Shown in pieces: positions 16,905 to 24,559 of a stretch of DNA of 64,000 nucleotides. The notes under the pieces are model-generated. The model saw only the letters and a list, made by a program, of their open reading frames with translations, did not search any database and was not told the DNA's origin. The position numbers and the translations under genes are program-made. This DNA is from Gammaproteobacteria bacterium (GTDB taxonomy: Bacteria; Pseudomonadota; Gammaproteobacteria; JAADGQ01): NCBI GenBank assembly GCA_015490755.1, contig WFXF01000077.1, positions 1 to 64,000 of the forward strand, given 5' to 3'. Positions within the stretch are counted from its first letter, which is position 1. Each line of letters starts with the position of its first letter.

Positions 16905-18968
16905 ATGACGATGCCATCAATTCCATTTAAATATTTTGCTTTTGCCTTTTCATTGATGACACTTTCAGGATGTTTTCAGCTCCCTTGCAGTGATAGCAGC
17001 GATGGACCACCAATAGATTTACAGGTATCCAATGGGGATTACGATGAAAAAATTGTAATTACATGGACATCACTGAGTTCAGAGGATATCTATACTGTCA
17101 GTAAAACTACAATGGATAGAGGTAGCTATGATGAGTGGTTTGGAGCTGATGACGATCTTGACATTTTGGTTGTTAAAGATAGTCAATACTTTAGGGAGAA
17201 TTATTATTATGAAGCGGGTGTTGGAGAAATGATCACTATTATTGATCATGATGTAAAGCCAGGTATCACTTATTATTATTGGGTTGATGCTTCCAGAGGG
17301 TGTGCTGTGAGCGATGCGGTTAAAGCTTCAGGTTATGCGGGCGCACTCACGGATACTCTTCTTAAACATCAATGGCCTCTTATAAACAAAGGTCAAAGTG
17401 CCTTTAGTGATCAACATGGCACTTCGGGTGAAGATCTCAGCGTTGGTAACGTTTATTCTAATGGCTTTAAAGGTCGTGGTAGTGTGGTGGCCGTGCTCGA
17501 TACGGGCATTGAATTCGATCATGAAGATCTAAAATCCAATATTGACCCATCACAGCAGATTGATTTTAGTCATGGAAAAATACCTCCTGATTCTATTGTT
17601 GGGCATGGCACCGCCATTGCGGGGCTTATTGCCGCCGAAGGGTGGAACAATCTTGGTGCGCGTGGTGTAGCACCTGAGGCAACATTGAAAAGTTTTAACC
17701 TGATGAGTCACTATTCCATAGGTAATGAAATCGTCGCTCTTGGCGGTGGAAATCATCCGTCAACAAGCAATGTCGATATTTATAATCGAAGTTACGGCAA
17801 TATAGAAACCGATGATGTGCCGATTGATCCTTTGATAGAAGCTCAGCTTAGAATGGGGGTGACTCAGTTGCGTGATGGCAAAGGTGCGATTTATGTTAAA
17901 TCGTCAGGCAATGGTTATACCGAGTTAGGTAATGCTTACTGTCGGTATGCCAATGAAGCAGGCTTACCTTGTCAAAATGCCAATTTAGATGCAGATAATA
18001 CGATTCCCTGGCAGATTGTAGTCGGTGCCGTGAATGCTAACGGGGTTCGTTCCAGCTACTCCACACCCGGCTCTGCACTCTGGGTGACAGCTCCAGGTGG
18101 TGAATCTGGATTAAGTGAAAGTATGGGTTGGGATAGCAGTGTTATTCCAGTCAGTGAATTTGGCCCCGCCTTATTGACAACTGATTTGACCGGTTGTGAT
18201 CGTGGTTATAGTCGTATTTCTGATGATGTGACACCTTTTAATCCCTTTGAAAATAATCAGAATGGTCTCAATAGAGGCTGTAAATATACGTCTACATTTA
18301 CGGGTACTTCAGCGGCTGCTCCTTTAGTATCCGGGGCTATTGCAGTGATGTTAAGTGCTAATCCTGATCTGACGTGGCGGGATGTACGTCATATTCTGGC
18401 CGTGACTTCGGATAAAGTTGATTCAGCGCAAAGTGGTATTGTGGTGAAGCTGGGTGATGGTTCTTATCAAGCCGATCAGGGCTGGGTTGAAAATGGTGCA
18501 GGCTTTTCATTTCATAACTGGTACGGTTTTGGTCGAGTTAATTTGACTCGTGCGGTATCAATGGCTCAAAGCTTCAATGCAACTTTTGGCAAATTGGAAG
18601 AGACACCTTGGTATGACAGTGGGGCTTTAGAGCTGACTATTCCTGACTATCAAAAAACGGGAGTGAGTCATTCAGTGTCAGTCGTGGAAAATATGACTAT
18701 TGAAGCCGTTCAAATAAAGGTTTCAGTTGATCACATTTATTCTGGTGACCTCGGTGTTGAACTTACATCCCCTTCTGGAACAACAAGTATTTTGCTCAAT
18801 ATTTACAATGGCATGGGTTCAAGTGATGATTTGAGTGAGATGGTCTTGCTGAGTAATGCATTTTATGGTGAGAGTTCATATGGGCAGTGGACAATTAAAT
18901 TGCTTGATGGAAATGAGAACTATACAGGTTCATTCAGGGGTTGGAAGATTAAAGCTTTTGGTCACTGA
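16905..18968 (+). CDS. Subtilisin-like serine protease (S8) with P-domain, lipoprotein
   Basis: A protein of 687 residues. The signal ends in lipobox LSGC (C23), so it is probably lipid-anchored on the outer membrane. A fibronectin-III-like segment (about 36-145) precedes the S8 catalytic domain with D199 (VAVLDTGIEFDHEDL), H234 (VGHGTAIAG), oxyanion N336 (SSGNG) and S469 (FTGTSAAAPLVSG). The C-terminal about 115 residues form a proprotein-convertase P-domain (VSVDHIYSGDLGVELTSPSG ... GQWTIKLLD). There is no N-terminal I9 propeptide. Instead, a small secreted protein is encoded 50 bases downstream, recalling the Aeromonas ASP/ORF2 pair, where the chaperone is a separate protein. ATG 16911 is an alternative start. 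Confidence 0.9.
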   Translation: MTMPSIPFKYFAFAFSLMTLSGCFQLPCSDSSDGPPIDLQVSNGDYDEKIVITWTSLSSEDIYTVSKTTMDRGSYDEWFGADDDLDILVVKDSQYFRENYYYEAGVGEMITIIDHDVKPGITYYYWVDASRGCAVSDAVKASGYAGALTDTLLKHQWPLINKGQSAFSDQHGTSGEDLSVGNVYSNGFKGRGSVVAVLDTGIEFDHEDLKSNIDPSQQIDFSHGKIPPDSIVGHGTAIAGLIAAEGWNNLGARGVAPEATLKSFNLMSHYSIGNEIVALGGGNHPSTSNVDIYNRSYGNIETDDVPIDPLIEAQLRMGVTQLRDGKGAIYVKSSGNGYTELGNAYCRYANEAGLPCQNANLDADNTIPWQIVVGAVNANGVRSSYSTPGSALWVTAPGGESGLSESMGWDSSVIPVSEFGPALLTTDLTGCDRGYSRISDDVTPFNPFENNQNGLNRGCKYTSTFTGTSAAAPLVSGAIAVMLSANPDLTWRDVRHILAVTSDKVDSAQSGIVVKLGDGSYQADQGWVENGAGFSFHNWYGFGRVNLTRAVSMAQSFNATFGKLEETPWYDSGALELTIPDYQKTGVSHSVSVVENMTIEAVQIKVSVDHIYSGDLGVELTSPSGTTSILLNIYNGMGSSDDLSEMVLLSNAFYGESSYGQWTIKLLDGNENYTGSFRGWKIKAFGH

Positions 18969-19018
18969 AGCGGTGCAGGCTTGATATCACTTTCTTTGAA
19001 ATAAATATAAGGCATTCG

Positions 19019-19627
19019 GTGATGAAAATAACTTTCTTTAGTCTCTTGTTAATGCTCATGTCAATATCTCATGCTCAGGAGATTCGACCCGATCAATCGT
19101 TAGAGCAAAAAAATCTTGTTTCTTTATTGCAAGGCACCTCTGCGGCAACAATTAAAATTAAAGGACAAAATGGAAGTTATCAACTGCTTGAAGGATTGTT
19201 TGCTGTAAAAGATCGGACAAGTATGGCCTTTGAGCGAAGTTTATCTGATGATCGTGTCGTTGCTGTTGTGGGCGGTTACACTATCATGAAACTCAAAGTA
19301 AAGGGAGGCACTTCCGTTAAACGCCATTTAAAAGAGAGTAAAAAATATCAAGTAGTGTTTAATACTCGTCTGAAAAGATTGGCTGTATTAAATGGTGTAT
19401 TGAGAGTTAAGCTCGTTAATATGAAGCGAGCAGATGATATTGCCGAAAAGTATCAAACTGAAATAATCCATCGCTTCAATAATCTCGGTTACCTCTTTCT
19501 TGACGTGACCGATGAGCGTAATAATCTGATTTCGATATATCAGAATATGGAAAAAGACCCTGAAATTAAAGAGGTTACGTTGGAGGTTGTGGAGCGACAA
19601 CCTTCGTTGCTGGATCTCATTGAATGA
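19019..19627 (+). CDS. Secreted small protein, candidate external chaperone/propeptide of the subtilase
   Basis: A protein of 202 residues with a signal peptide (1-19, SISHAQ). It is translated 50 bases after the P-domain subtilase. The C-terminal part (about 120-195: KLVNMKRADDIAEKYQTEII, then FNNLGYLFLDVTDERNN ... DPEIKEVTLEVVERQ) has the beta-alpha-beta pattern and spacing of an I9-type propeptide/inhibitor. The upstream subtilase lacks such a domain. By analogy to ASP/ORF2 I infer an intermolecular chaperone or inhibitor that folds or silences the protease. The family itself is not recognised with certainty. Confidence 0.6.
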   Translation: MMKITFFSLLLMLMSISHAQEIRPDQSLEQKNLVSLLQGTSAATIKIKGQNGSYQLLEGLFAVKDRTSMAFERSLSDDRVVAVVGGYTIMKLKVKGGTSVKRHLKESKKYQVVFNTRLKRLAVLNGVLRVKLVNMKRADDIAEKYQTEIIHRFNNLGYLFLDVTDERNNLISIYQNMEKDPEIKEVTLEVVERQPSLLDLIE

Positions 19628-19664
19628 AAACCTTAATGTGATATTGTGGTTCCTTGCACATATT

Positions 19665-19684
19665 AATAAGAATGATTATCATTA
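19665..19684. promoter_or_regulatory. Fur box before fbpA
   Basis: AATAAGAATGATTATCATTA matches the core of the Fur consensus (AATGATTATCATT is nearly complete). It lies about 45-65 bases before the fbpA start at 19730, a position suited to direct repression of the iron transporter. Confidence 0.75.
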
Positions 19685-19729
19685 ACACTGGTTTTTGTTA
19701 AATATTCATTATTTTAAAGGCAAATAAAT

Positions 19730-20731
19730 ATGCGTAATTTAATTTTAGCTATGGCTGCAATATGTTCGGTATTTTTGAGTGCTTATGTTCACAGTGATGA
19801 GTTGGTGGTTTACTCGGGTCGCAGTGATAAGTTTGTGAAGCCTGTAGTGAAAGCGTTTACTGAAAAAACAGGCATTAAAGTTGTTTTACATAGCGCCAAG
19901 TCAACGGCATTGGTGAATAAGTTACGAGTTGAAAAAGAGCGTACTCAGGCTGATCTGTTTTTAAGTAATGATGCGGGTAATTTGCAGGTGGGTAGTGATT
20001 TGGGGTTGTTTCAGCCTGTTTCAACGCGGGTGGCTGAGGTGATCCCTGAAAATTTACGTGCGGATGATAATAGTTGGATTGGTTTATCAGCGCGGGCGCG
20101 AGTGCTTGTGGTAAATACGAACGCTAAGGGTCTGGAATTTGTTGGCTCGGTATTTGACCTTGCAGATCCACGCCTCAAAAATCGCTTGGCAATTACAAAT
20201 AGTACAAATGGTAGCTTTATCGCAGGAACAACGGTTTATATGGAAAAACTGGGCAAAGAAAAAACAGTTGACTGGTTAAAAGGTATCAAGAAAAATGCGG
20301 GCGATGGCGTATTTAATAAACATAGTAAGGTGGTTAAGGCGGTCGCTTCCGGTAAGAAGGATGTTGGATTGGTGAATCACTATTATATTTATCGCCATTT
20401 AGCTAAACATCCCGATGCTCCAATTCGTATCATGATTCCCGATCAAGGCAAAGATGGTATTGGGGTGGCCTGGAATGTTGCAGGTATTGCGATCAGCAAG
20501 TACACGGATCAAAAGCTATTAGCAGAAAAATTTGTTGAATTTCTGGTTTCAGAGGAAGGTCAAAAATTGTTTGCTGAGGTCAATCAGGAATACCCTGTTC
20601 GTGAAGGTGTAGCAGCATCGGCTGAAATTCCTGCTTTAAGTCAGCAGAAAATAGCTGACGTTCCGATGTCTGAGTTAGGCAAGAAGCGTAATGTAACGAT
20701 TGATCTTCTTGAAGAGGTGGGTATGTATTAA
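19730..20731 (+). CDS. fbpA: Periplasmic ferric-iron-binding protein FbpA/FutA
   Basis: A solute-binding protein of 333 residues for free Fe3+, with a signal peptide (1-22). It has ELVVYSGRSDKFVKPVVKAF at the mature N-terminus, the QADLFLSNDAGNL segment, and the double Tyr motif NHYYIYR that supplies iron-coordinating tyrosines in this family. It delivers iron to the permease encoded 12 bases downstream. The Fur box upstream indicates iron repression. Confidence 0.93.
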   Translation: MRNLILAMAAICSVFLSAYVHSDELVVYSGRSDKFVKPVVKAFTEKTGIKVVLHSAKSTALVNKLRVEKERTQADLFLSNDAGNLQVGSDLGLFQPVSTRVAEVIPENLRADDNSWIGLSARARVLVVNTNAKGLEFVGSVFDLADPRLKNRLAITNSTNGSFIAGTTVYMEKLGKEKTVDWLKGIKKNAGDGVFNKHSKVVKAVASGKKDVGLVNHYYIYRHLAKHPDAPIRIMIPDQGKDGIGVAWNVAGIAISKYTDQKLLAEKFVEFLVSEEGQKLFAEVNQEYPVREGVAASAEIPALSQQKIADVPMSELGKKRNVTIDLLEEVGMY

Positions 20732-20743
20732 CACAAATTAATA

Positions 20744-22324
20744 GTGTCAGCTTTATTTAAAAAATTTGGAGGCCAGGGAGCTTTTGTAGGGATGATCGTT
20801 TTAATTGCGATCATCCCTTTGTTGTTTGTGCTCTATAATAGTGCACAGTTATCGATAGAGCAGTGGCGTGGACTCTGGAGTCAACGTTTACCTCAATTAT
20901 TGTGGAATACTTTCAGCCTTGCTGTACTGGTTGCAGGGGGTTGCTTTTTGTTGGGTGTATCATCCGCATGGTTAATTGCTCGCCGTCAATTTACGGGGCG
21001 TACGTTGGCTATTTGGCTTATGGTGTTGCCATTGGCAATTCCGACTTACGTGTTTGCTCATATCTATACTTCGTTATTGGAAAATGATGGTTGGTTGGGA
21101 CGTATATGGCTGTACTTTTCGAATGGCGACACAGTTCCTGAGCTCTCTAATGTTTGGGGTGTGGCCCTGATTTTGTCATTGGCTGGATTTTCTTATGTGT
21201 TTTTGTTGGTTCGTAGTGCATTAATGCGCTCCAACCAAAGTCTGGAGGAGGTTGCACGACTTCAGGGGAAAAGCTCAAAAGGGGTGTTTTTTCGAGTAAC
21301 TTTGCCCTTGTTAAGACCTGCTATAGCTGCCAGTCTGGCGCTGGTTGTATTGCATGTTTTATCTGACTTTGGTGCGGTGAGTATGCTGCGCTATCAGACA
21401 TTTACATTGAGTATTTATTTGCAAATGAGTGGCCGTTTTGATTATCAGGCAGCAGCAGGTCTGAGTCTGATTCTAGTCTTGATGAGCATCAGTTTTTTAA
21501 TTTTAGAACGTTTTTTTCGTAATCGGCAACGTTATTACTCGAGTTGCCAAAGTCGTCTGGTTCAGGCGAAGCAGGCAAGCCGTAGTGAGCTTTTAATGAT
21601 CTGGCTTTGTCTTGGGTTGATTTCGTTGTTTTCATTTATTCTGCCTTTGCTATGGATGATAGTCTGGAGCTGGGATGCCTGGTTTCAAGGGGTCGTGGAT
21701 TCAGTATTTTGGGGGTATGTCTGGAACTCAATGGTTATTGCTTTTATTGCAGCAACAGTTGCTGTCATCATGAGTTTGCCTGTTGGGCTCTATCATGCAC
21801 GTAAGCAGACACTTTTAAGTCATACTTTTTTGCAGCTCTCCAGCGTTGGTTTTGTACTGCCAGGGCCTGTAATTGCTTTGGGTGTGATGGTTTTTGCTTT
21901 GGCTCAGTTGCCTTTTCTTTATGGTAGTCTGGCTCTTTTGATTTTGGCAATAGTGATCCGTTTTTTACCTTTGGCAATACAAGCACAGGAAGCTGCAATG
22001 CAACAGATTACTCCATCTGTTGAGCAGGCTGGGCGTATTTTGGGGGCAGGTTATTGGGAAAGTCTATGGCGGGTAATATTGCCTATGATTCGTGGTGGAA
22101 TGATTACTGCGTGGGTGCTGGTTTTTATTGATACCTTAAAAGAATTGCCTGCTACTTTGCTGCTGCGTCCTGTGGGTTTTGATACATTGCCGGTGCGAAT
22201 CTGGATTGAGTCGAGTGAGGAGATGTTAGAGTTGGCTGCACCCGCAGCATTGATGTTGGTGGTGGCTACATTTCCCGCATTATGGGTTTTGATGCGTAGT
22301 GAAATGAAAAAAACTGAAATTTAG
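20744..22324 (+). CDS. fbpB: Ferric iron ABC transporter permease FbpB
   Basis: An inner-membrane permease of 526 residues made of two fused permease domains with about 12 helices. Each half has its EAA-loop: EVARLQGKSSKGVFFRVTLP and EQAGRILGAGYWESLWRVIL. The start is GTG at 20744. The gene is followed by rnpB rather than by the expected ATPase gene fbpC, so the energising subunit must be encoded elsewhere or shared. Confidence 0.93.
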   Translation: MSALFKKFGGQGAFVGMIVLIAIIPLLFVLYNSAQLSIEQWRGLWSQRLPQLLWNTFSLAVLVAGGCFLLGVSSAWLIARRQFTGRTLAIWLMVLPLAIPTYVFAHIYTSLLENDGWLGRIWLYFSNGDTVPELSNVWGVALILSLAGFSYVFLLVRSALMRSNQSLEEVARLQGKSSKGVFFRVTLPLLRPAIAASLALVVLHVLSDFGAVSMLRYQTFTLSIYLQMSGRFDYQAAAGLSLILVLMSISFLILERFFRNRQRYYSSCQSRLVQAKQASRSELLMIWLCLGLISLFSFILPLLWMIVWSWDAWFQGVVDSVFWGYVWNSMVIAFIAATVAVIMSLPVGLYHARKQTLLSHTFLQLSSVGFVLPGPVIALGVMVFALAQLPFLYGSLALLILAIVIRFLPLAIQAQEAAMQQITPSVEQAGRILGAGYWESLWRVILPMIRGGMITAWVLVFIDTLKELPATLLLRPVGFDTLPVRIWIESSEEMLELAAPAALMLVVATFPALWVLMRSEMKKTEI

Positions 22325-22336
22325 CTGAACTTTTTC

Positions 22337-22365
22337 TTGTTTTTTGTGTGTGGAGTTTGTATCTT
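22337..22365 (+). promoter_or_regulatory. Promoter of rnpB
   Basis: TTGTTT at 22337-22342 (-35), a 17-base spacer, and TATCTT at 22360-22365 (-10), six bases before the inferred 5' end of RNase P RNA at 22372. Spacing is ideal for a sigma-70 promoter. Confidence 0.65.
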
Positions 22366-22371
22366 GCCCAC

Positions 22372-22739
22372 GGAAGTTGGCTGGGCAGTCGCGGCTTTAT
22401 TACTATTTCGATAGTATTGAAGTGGAGGAAAGTCCGGGCTCCATAGGGTAGAGTGCCAGGTAACGCCTGGGCGGTGTGAGCCGACGGAAAGTGCAACAGA
22501 AAAAATACCGCCGATGGTCCAGAAATGGAAACAGGTAAGGTTGAAATGGTGTGGTAAGAGCGCACCGCGCCAGTGGTAACACTCGGTGGCAAGGTAAACC
22601 CCACTCGGAGCAAGACCAAATAGGGAAACAATGGTGTGGCCCGCACTGTTTCCGGGTAGGTTGCTTGAGGAGCGTGGTGACGCGTATCCCAGATGAATGA
22701 CTGCTCTCGACAGAACCCGGCTTATAGGCCAGCTTCCAC
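22372..22739 (+). ncRNA. rnpB: RNase P RNA, bacterial type A
   Basis: The catalytic RNA that matures tRNA 5' ends. The 5' GGAAGTTGGC pairs with the 3' GCCAGCTTCC (helix P1). The universally conserved P4/CR segments are present: GAGGAAAGTCCGGGCTCC near the 5' end, the ACAGAA and GGTAA elements in the middle, and CGACAGAACCCGGCTTATAG at the 3' end. The length of about 368 bases is normal for a proteobacterial type A RNA. The neighbouring transporter and lipoprotein genes are unrelated. Confidence 0.96.
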
Positions 22740-22756
22740 TCTATTCCTGATAATTT

Positions 22757-23215
22757 CTAAAGTGAATCTTTGATTGATTGAAATGTTGCTTGATCAACAC
22801 TTTCTATTTCAAAGTATCCACCTCTAAACTCTTCATCAATTGATTTGAGTACAAGATAATAATTTTTACCCGCTTTAAAGGTAAACCAGCGTTCGTTGAA
22901 CGTTTCTTTAATTTTATTTTTTGCGCCATATACATGTTTATAGCGCAGTGTGATTAAGTACTCTTCGGGTTCAAGCTCGATTGATGCGCTGCTTCGTTTT
23001 TTGAGTTTAAGGCGAGGTTGTTTGTCGATTTCAATTAAGAGTTTATTGTCCATAAAACCCATTGGACGTATTGTATTAGGGCGTAAAAAATGGATGGTTG
23101 CAGTGGCAGTATCATTTGATAAAGCTTTTTTTGATGAGCTAGAACATCCACTTAAAGAGAATAAACTGGAGATGACCAATAAGCTAAAAAAAAGGGTAAA
23201 TCTGTATCTTCTCAT
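22757..23215 (-). CDS. Lipoprotein, DUF2846-like
   Basis: A protein of 152 residues. I start it at the ATG at 23215, which has AGAGG upstream on the minus strand and gives a lipoprotein signal (FFSLLVISSLFSLSGC). The open frame continues 77 codons further upstream but that part lacks a sensible N-terminus. The mature domain reads ATIHFLRPNTIRPMG, then IDKQPRLKLKKRSSASIELEP and FTFKAGKNYYLVL. This beta-rich pattern resembles DUF2846 lipoproteins of unknown function. It ends 17 bases beyond rnpB on the opposite strand. Confidence 0.72.
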   Translation of the reverse strand: MRRYRFTLFFSLLVISSLFSLSGCSSSSKKALSNDTATATIHFLRPNTIRPMGFMDNKLLIEIDKQPRLKLKKRSSASIELEPEEYLITLRYKHVYGAKNKIKETFNERWFTFKAGKNYYLVLKSIDEEFRGGYFEIESVDQATFQSIKDSL

Positions 23216-23460
23216 TCGAACCTCTGGATAATCAAAGCGGTTGTTCATTGATAAGGTTATCGTCAATAATTGTGCTGAAATTGATATGAAATAAGCATCA
23301 AAATCTGGGTAAATATACCCGAATGTTGAATTCAGTGATAGAATTCCATTTTTTGCAAGGCCGTGAGCTGTAGATTGTGCATTACTGCTGCTAAAAGCAT
23401 CCGGATTCAAAAAAATAGAATTTTTATTTTTTATTAGATTAACCAAGGAGTTAACACCTT

Positions 23461-24333
23461 ATGTCAATAAAACATCCGGTGATTGCAGTTACGGGTTCTT
23501 CAGGTGCAGGCACTTCAACAGTGAAGCACGCATTTGATGATATTTTTCGTCGTGAAAAGGTGGCAGCGGCTATTATCGAAGGTGACAGTTTTCACCGTTA
23601 CGATCGTAATGAAATGAAAGCAGCAATCGCTGAAGCAGCAAAAACAGGCAAAACGATCAGTCATTTTGGGCCAGAAGGTAACCACTTTGACAAACTTGAA
23701 GAGTTGTTCCGTACTTACGGTGAAACTGGTACAGGTAAAAAACGTTACTATCTGCATAATGAAGAAGAGGCGGCGCCTTATAAACAAGAGCCCGGCACCT
23801 TTACTCCGTGGGAAGATATCGATACTGAGAAAGATGTTCTTTTTTATGAAGGTCTGCATGGGGGTGCAGTTTATGGTGATATCAATGTTGCACAATGGGT
23901 TGATCTGCTGATTGGTGTTGTACCGAGTGTTAATCTGGAGTGGATTCAAAAAATTCATCGTGATACGGCAACACGTGGCTACTCTGCTGAAGCAGTTACT
24001 GACACTATTCTTCGTCGTATGCCTGATTATGTTAAATTTATCGCTCCACAATTTTCACGTACTGATATTAACTTTCAACGTGTACCTATGGTGGATACTT
24101 CTAACCCTTTTATTGCTCGTGATATTCCGACTCCAGATGAAAGTTTTGTTGTGATTCGTTTTCGTAAACCTGAAGAGCATGATCTGGTTGGTTATCAACT
24201 CATGATCCAGGATTCATGGATGTCACGCCCAAATACTTTAGTTGTACCGGGTGGAAAAATGGGATTTGCAATGGAAATTATTTTGAAACCTATGATTCAA
24301 GAGCTCATTGCAAATAAGAAAACAGCAAAATAA
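23461..24333 (+). CDS. prkB: Phosphoribulokinase (proteobacterial class I)
   Basis: A protein of 290 residues that phosphorylates ribulose 5-phosphate to ribulose 1,5-bisphosphate, the RuBisCO substrate. P-loop GSSGAGTST is at residues 12-20. IIEGDSFHRYDR, FYEGLHGG, RIHRD-like IQKIHRDTATRGYSAEAV and the C-terminal LVVPGGKMGFAMEIILKP are family signatures. The short form without the regulatory cysteines of the plant enzyme is typical of autotrophic proteobacteria. An AAGGAG Shine-Dalgarno precedes the ATG. It is not linked directly to cbbL, which lies 39 kb downstream in this window. Confidence 0.96.
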   Translation: MSIKHPVIAVTGSSGAGTSTVKHAFDDIFRREKVAAAIIEGDSFHRYDRNEMKAAIAEAAKTGKTISHFGPEGNHFDKLEELFRTYGETGTGKKRYYLHNEEEAAPYKQEPGTFTPWEDIDTEKDVLFYEGLHGGAVYGDINVAQWVDLLIGVVPSVNLEWIQKIHRDTATRGYSAEAVTDTILRRMPDYVKFIAPQFSRTDINFQRVPMVDTSNPFIARDIPTPDESFVVIRFRKPEEHDLVGYQLMIQDSWMSRPNTLVVPGGKMGFAMEIILKPMIQELIANKKTAK

Positions 24334-24346
24334 GTAATCCAATTAT

Positions 24347-24402
24347 AGCCTTGGTTTACTATTTGTTATTTAAATCAAGGCTGTTTTACAGCCCCCTTTT
24401 TT
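24347..24402 (+). terminator. Two overlapping hairpins, the second with a T-run
   Basis: Hairpin 1 pairs AGCCTTGGTTT (24347-24357) with AAATCAAGGCT (24372-24382). Hairpin 2 is GGCTGT-TTT-ACAGCC (24379-24393), followed by CCC and six T. They share the GGCT at 24379-24382 and so exclude one another. Hairpin 2 is a good intrinsic terminator for prkB. Hairpin 1 would act as an antiterminator if it formed. Confidence 0.7.
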
Positions 24403-24559
24403 AAGTATCGTATTTATTTGTGCTAAAGAAATTCCACCAATGAGCGGACAACATAGTTAAGTTCTTACTTTGAAAAGTCACTTTTAAGGTGAGTAAATAC
24501 AGTTTTCACGGCCTTATGCTGTCGTACATTCAGATCTGTGTTGTAAAGGTAAATCTAGC

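Noticed and set aside
22757-23446. 229-codon version of the DUF2846-like lipoprotein
   Set aside because: The internal ATG at 23215 has a ribosome binding site and a complete lipoprotein signal. The upstream 77 codons look non-coding.
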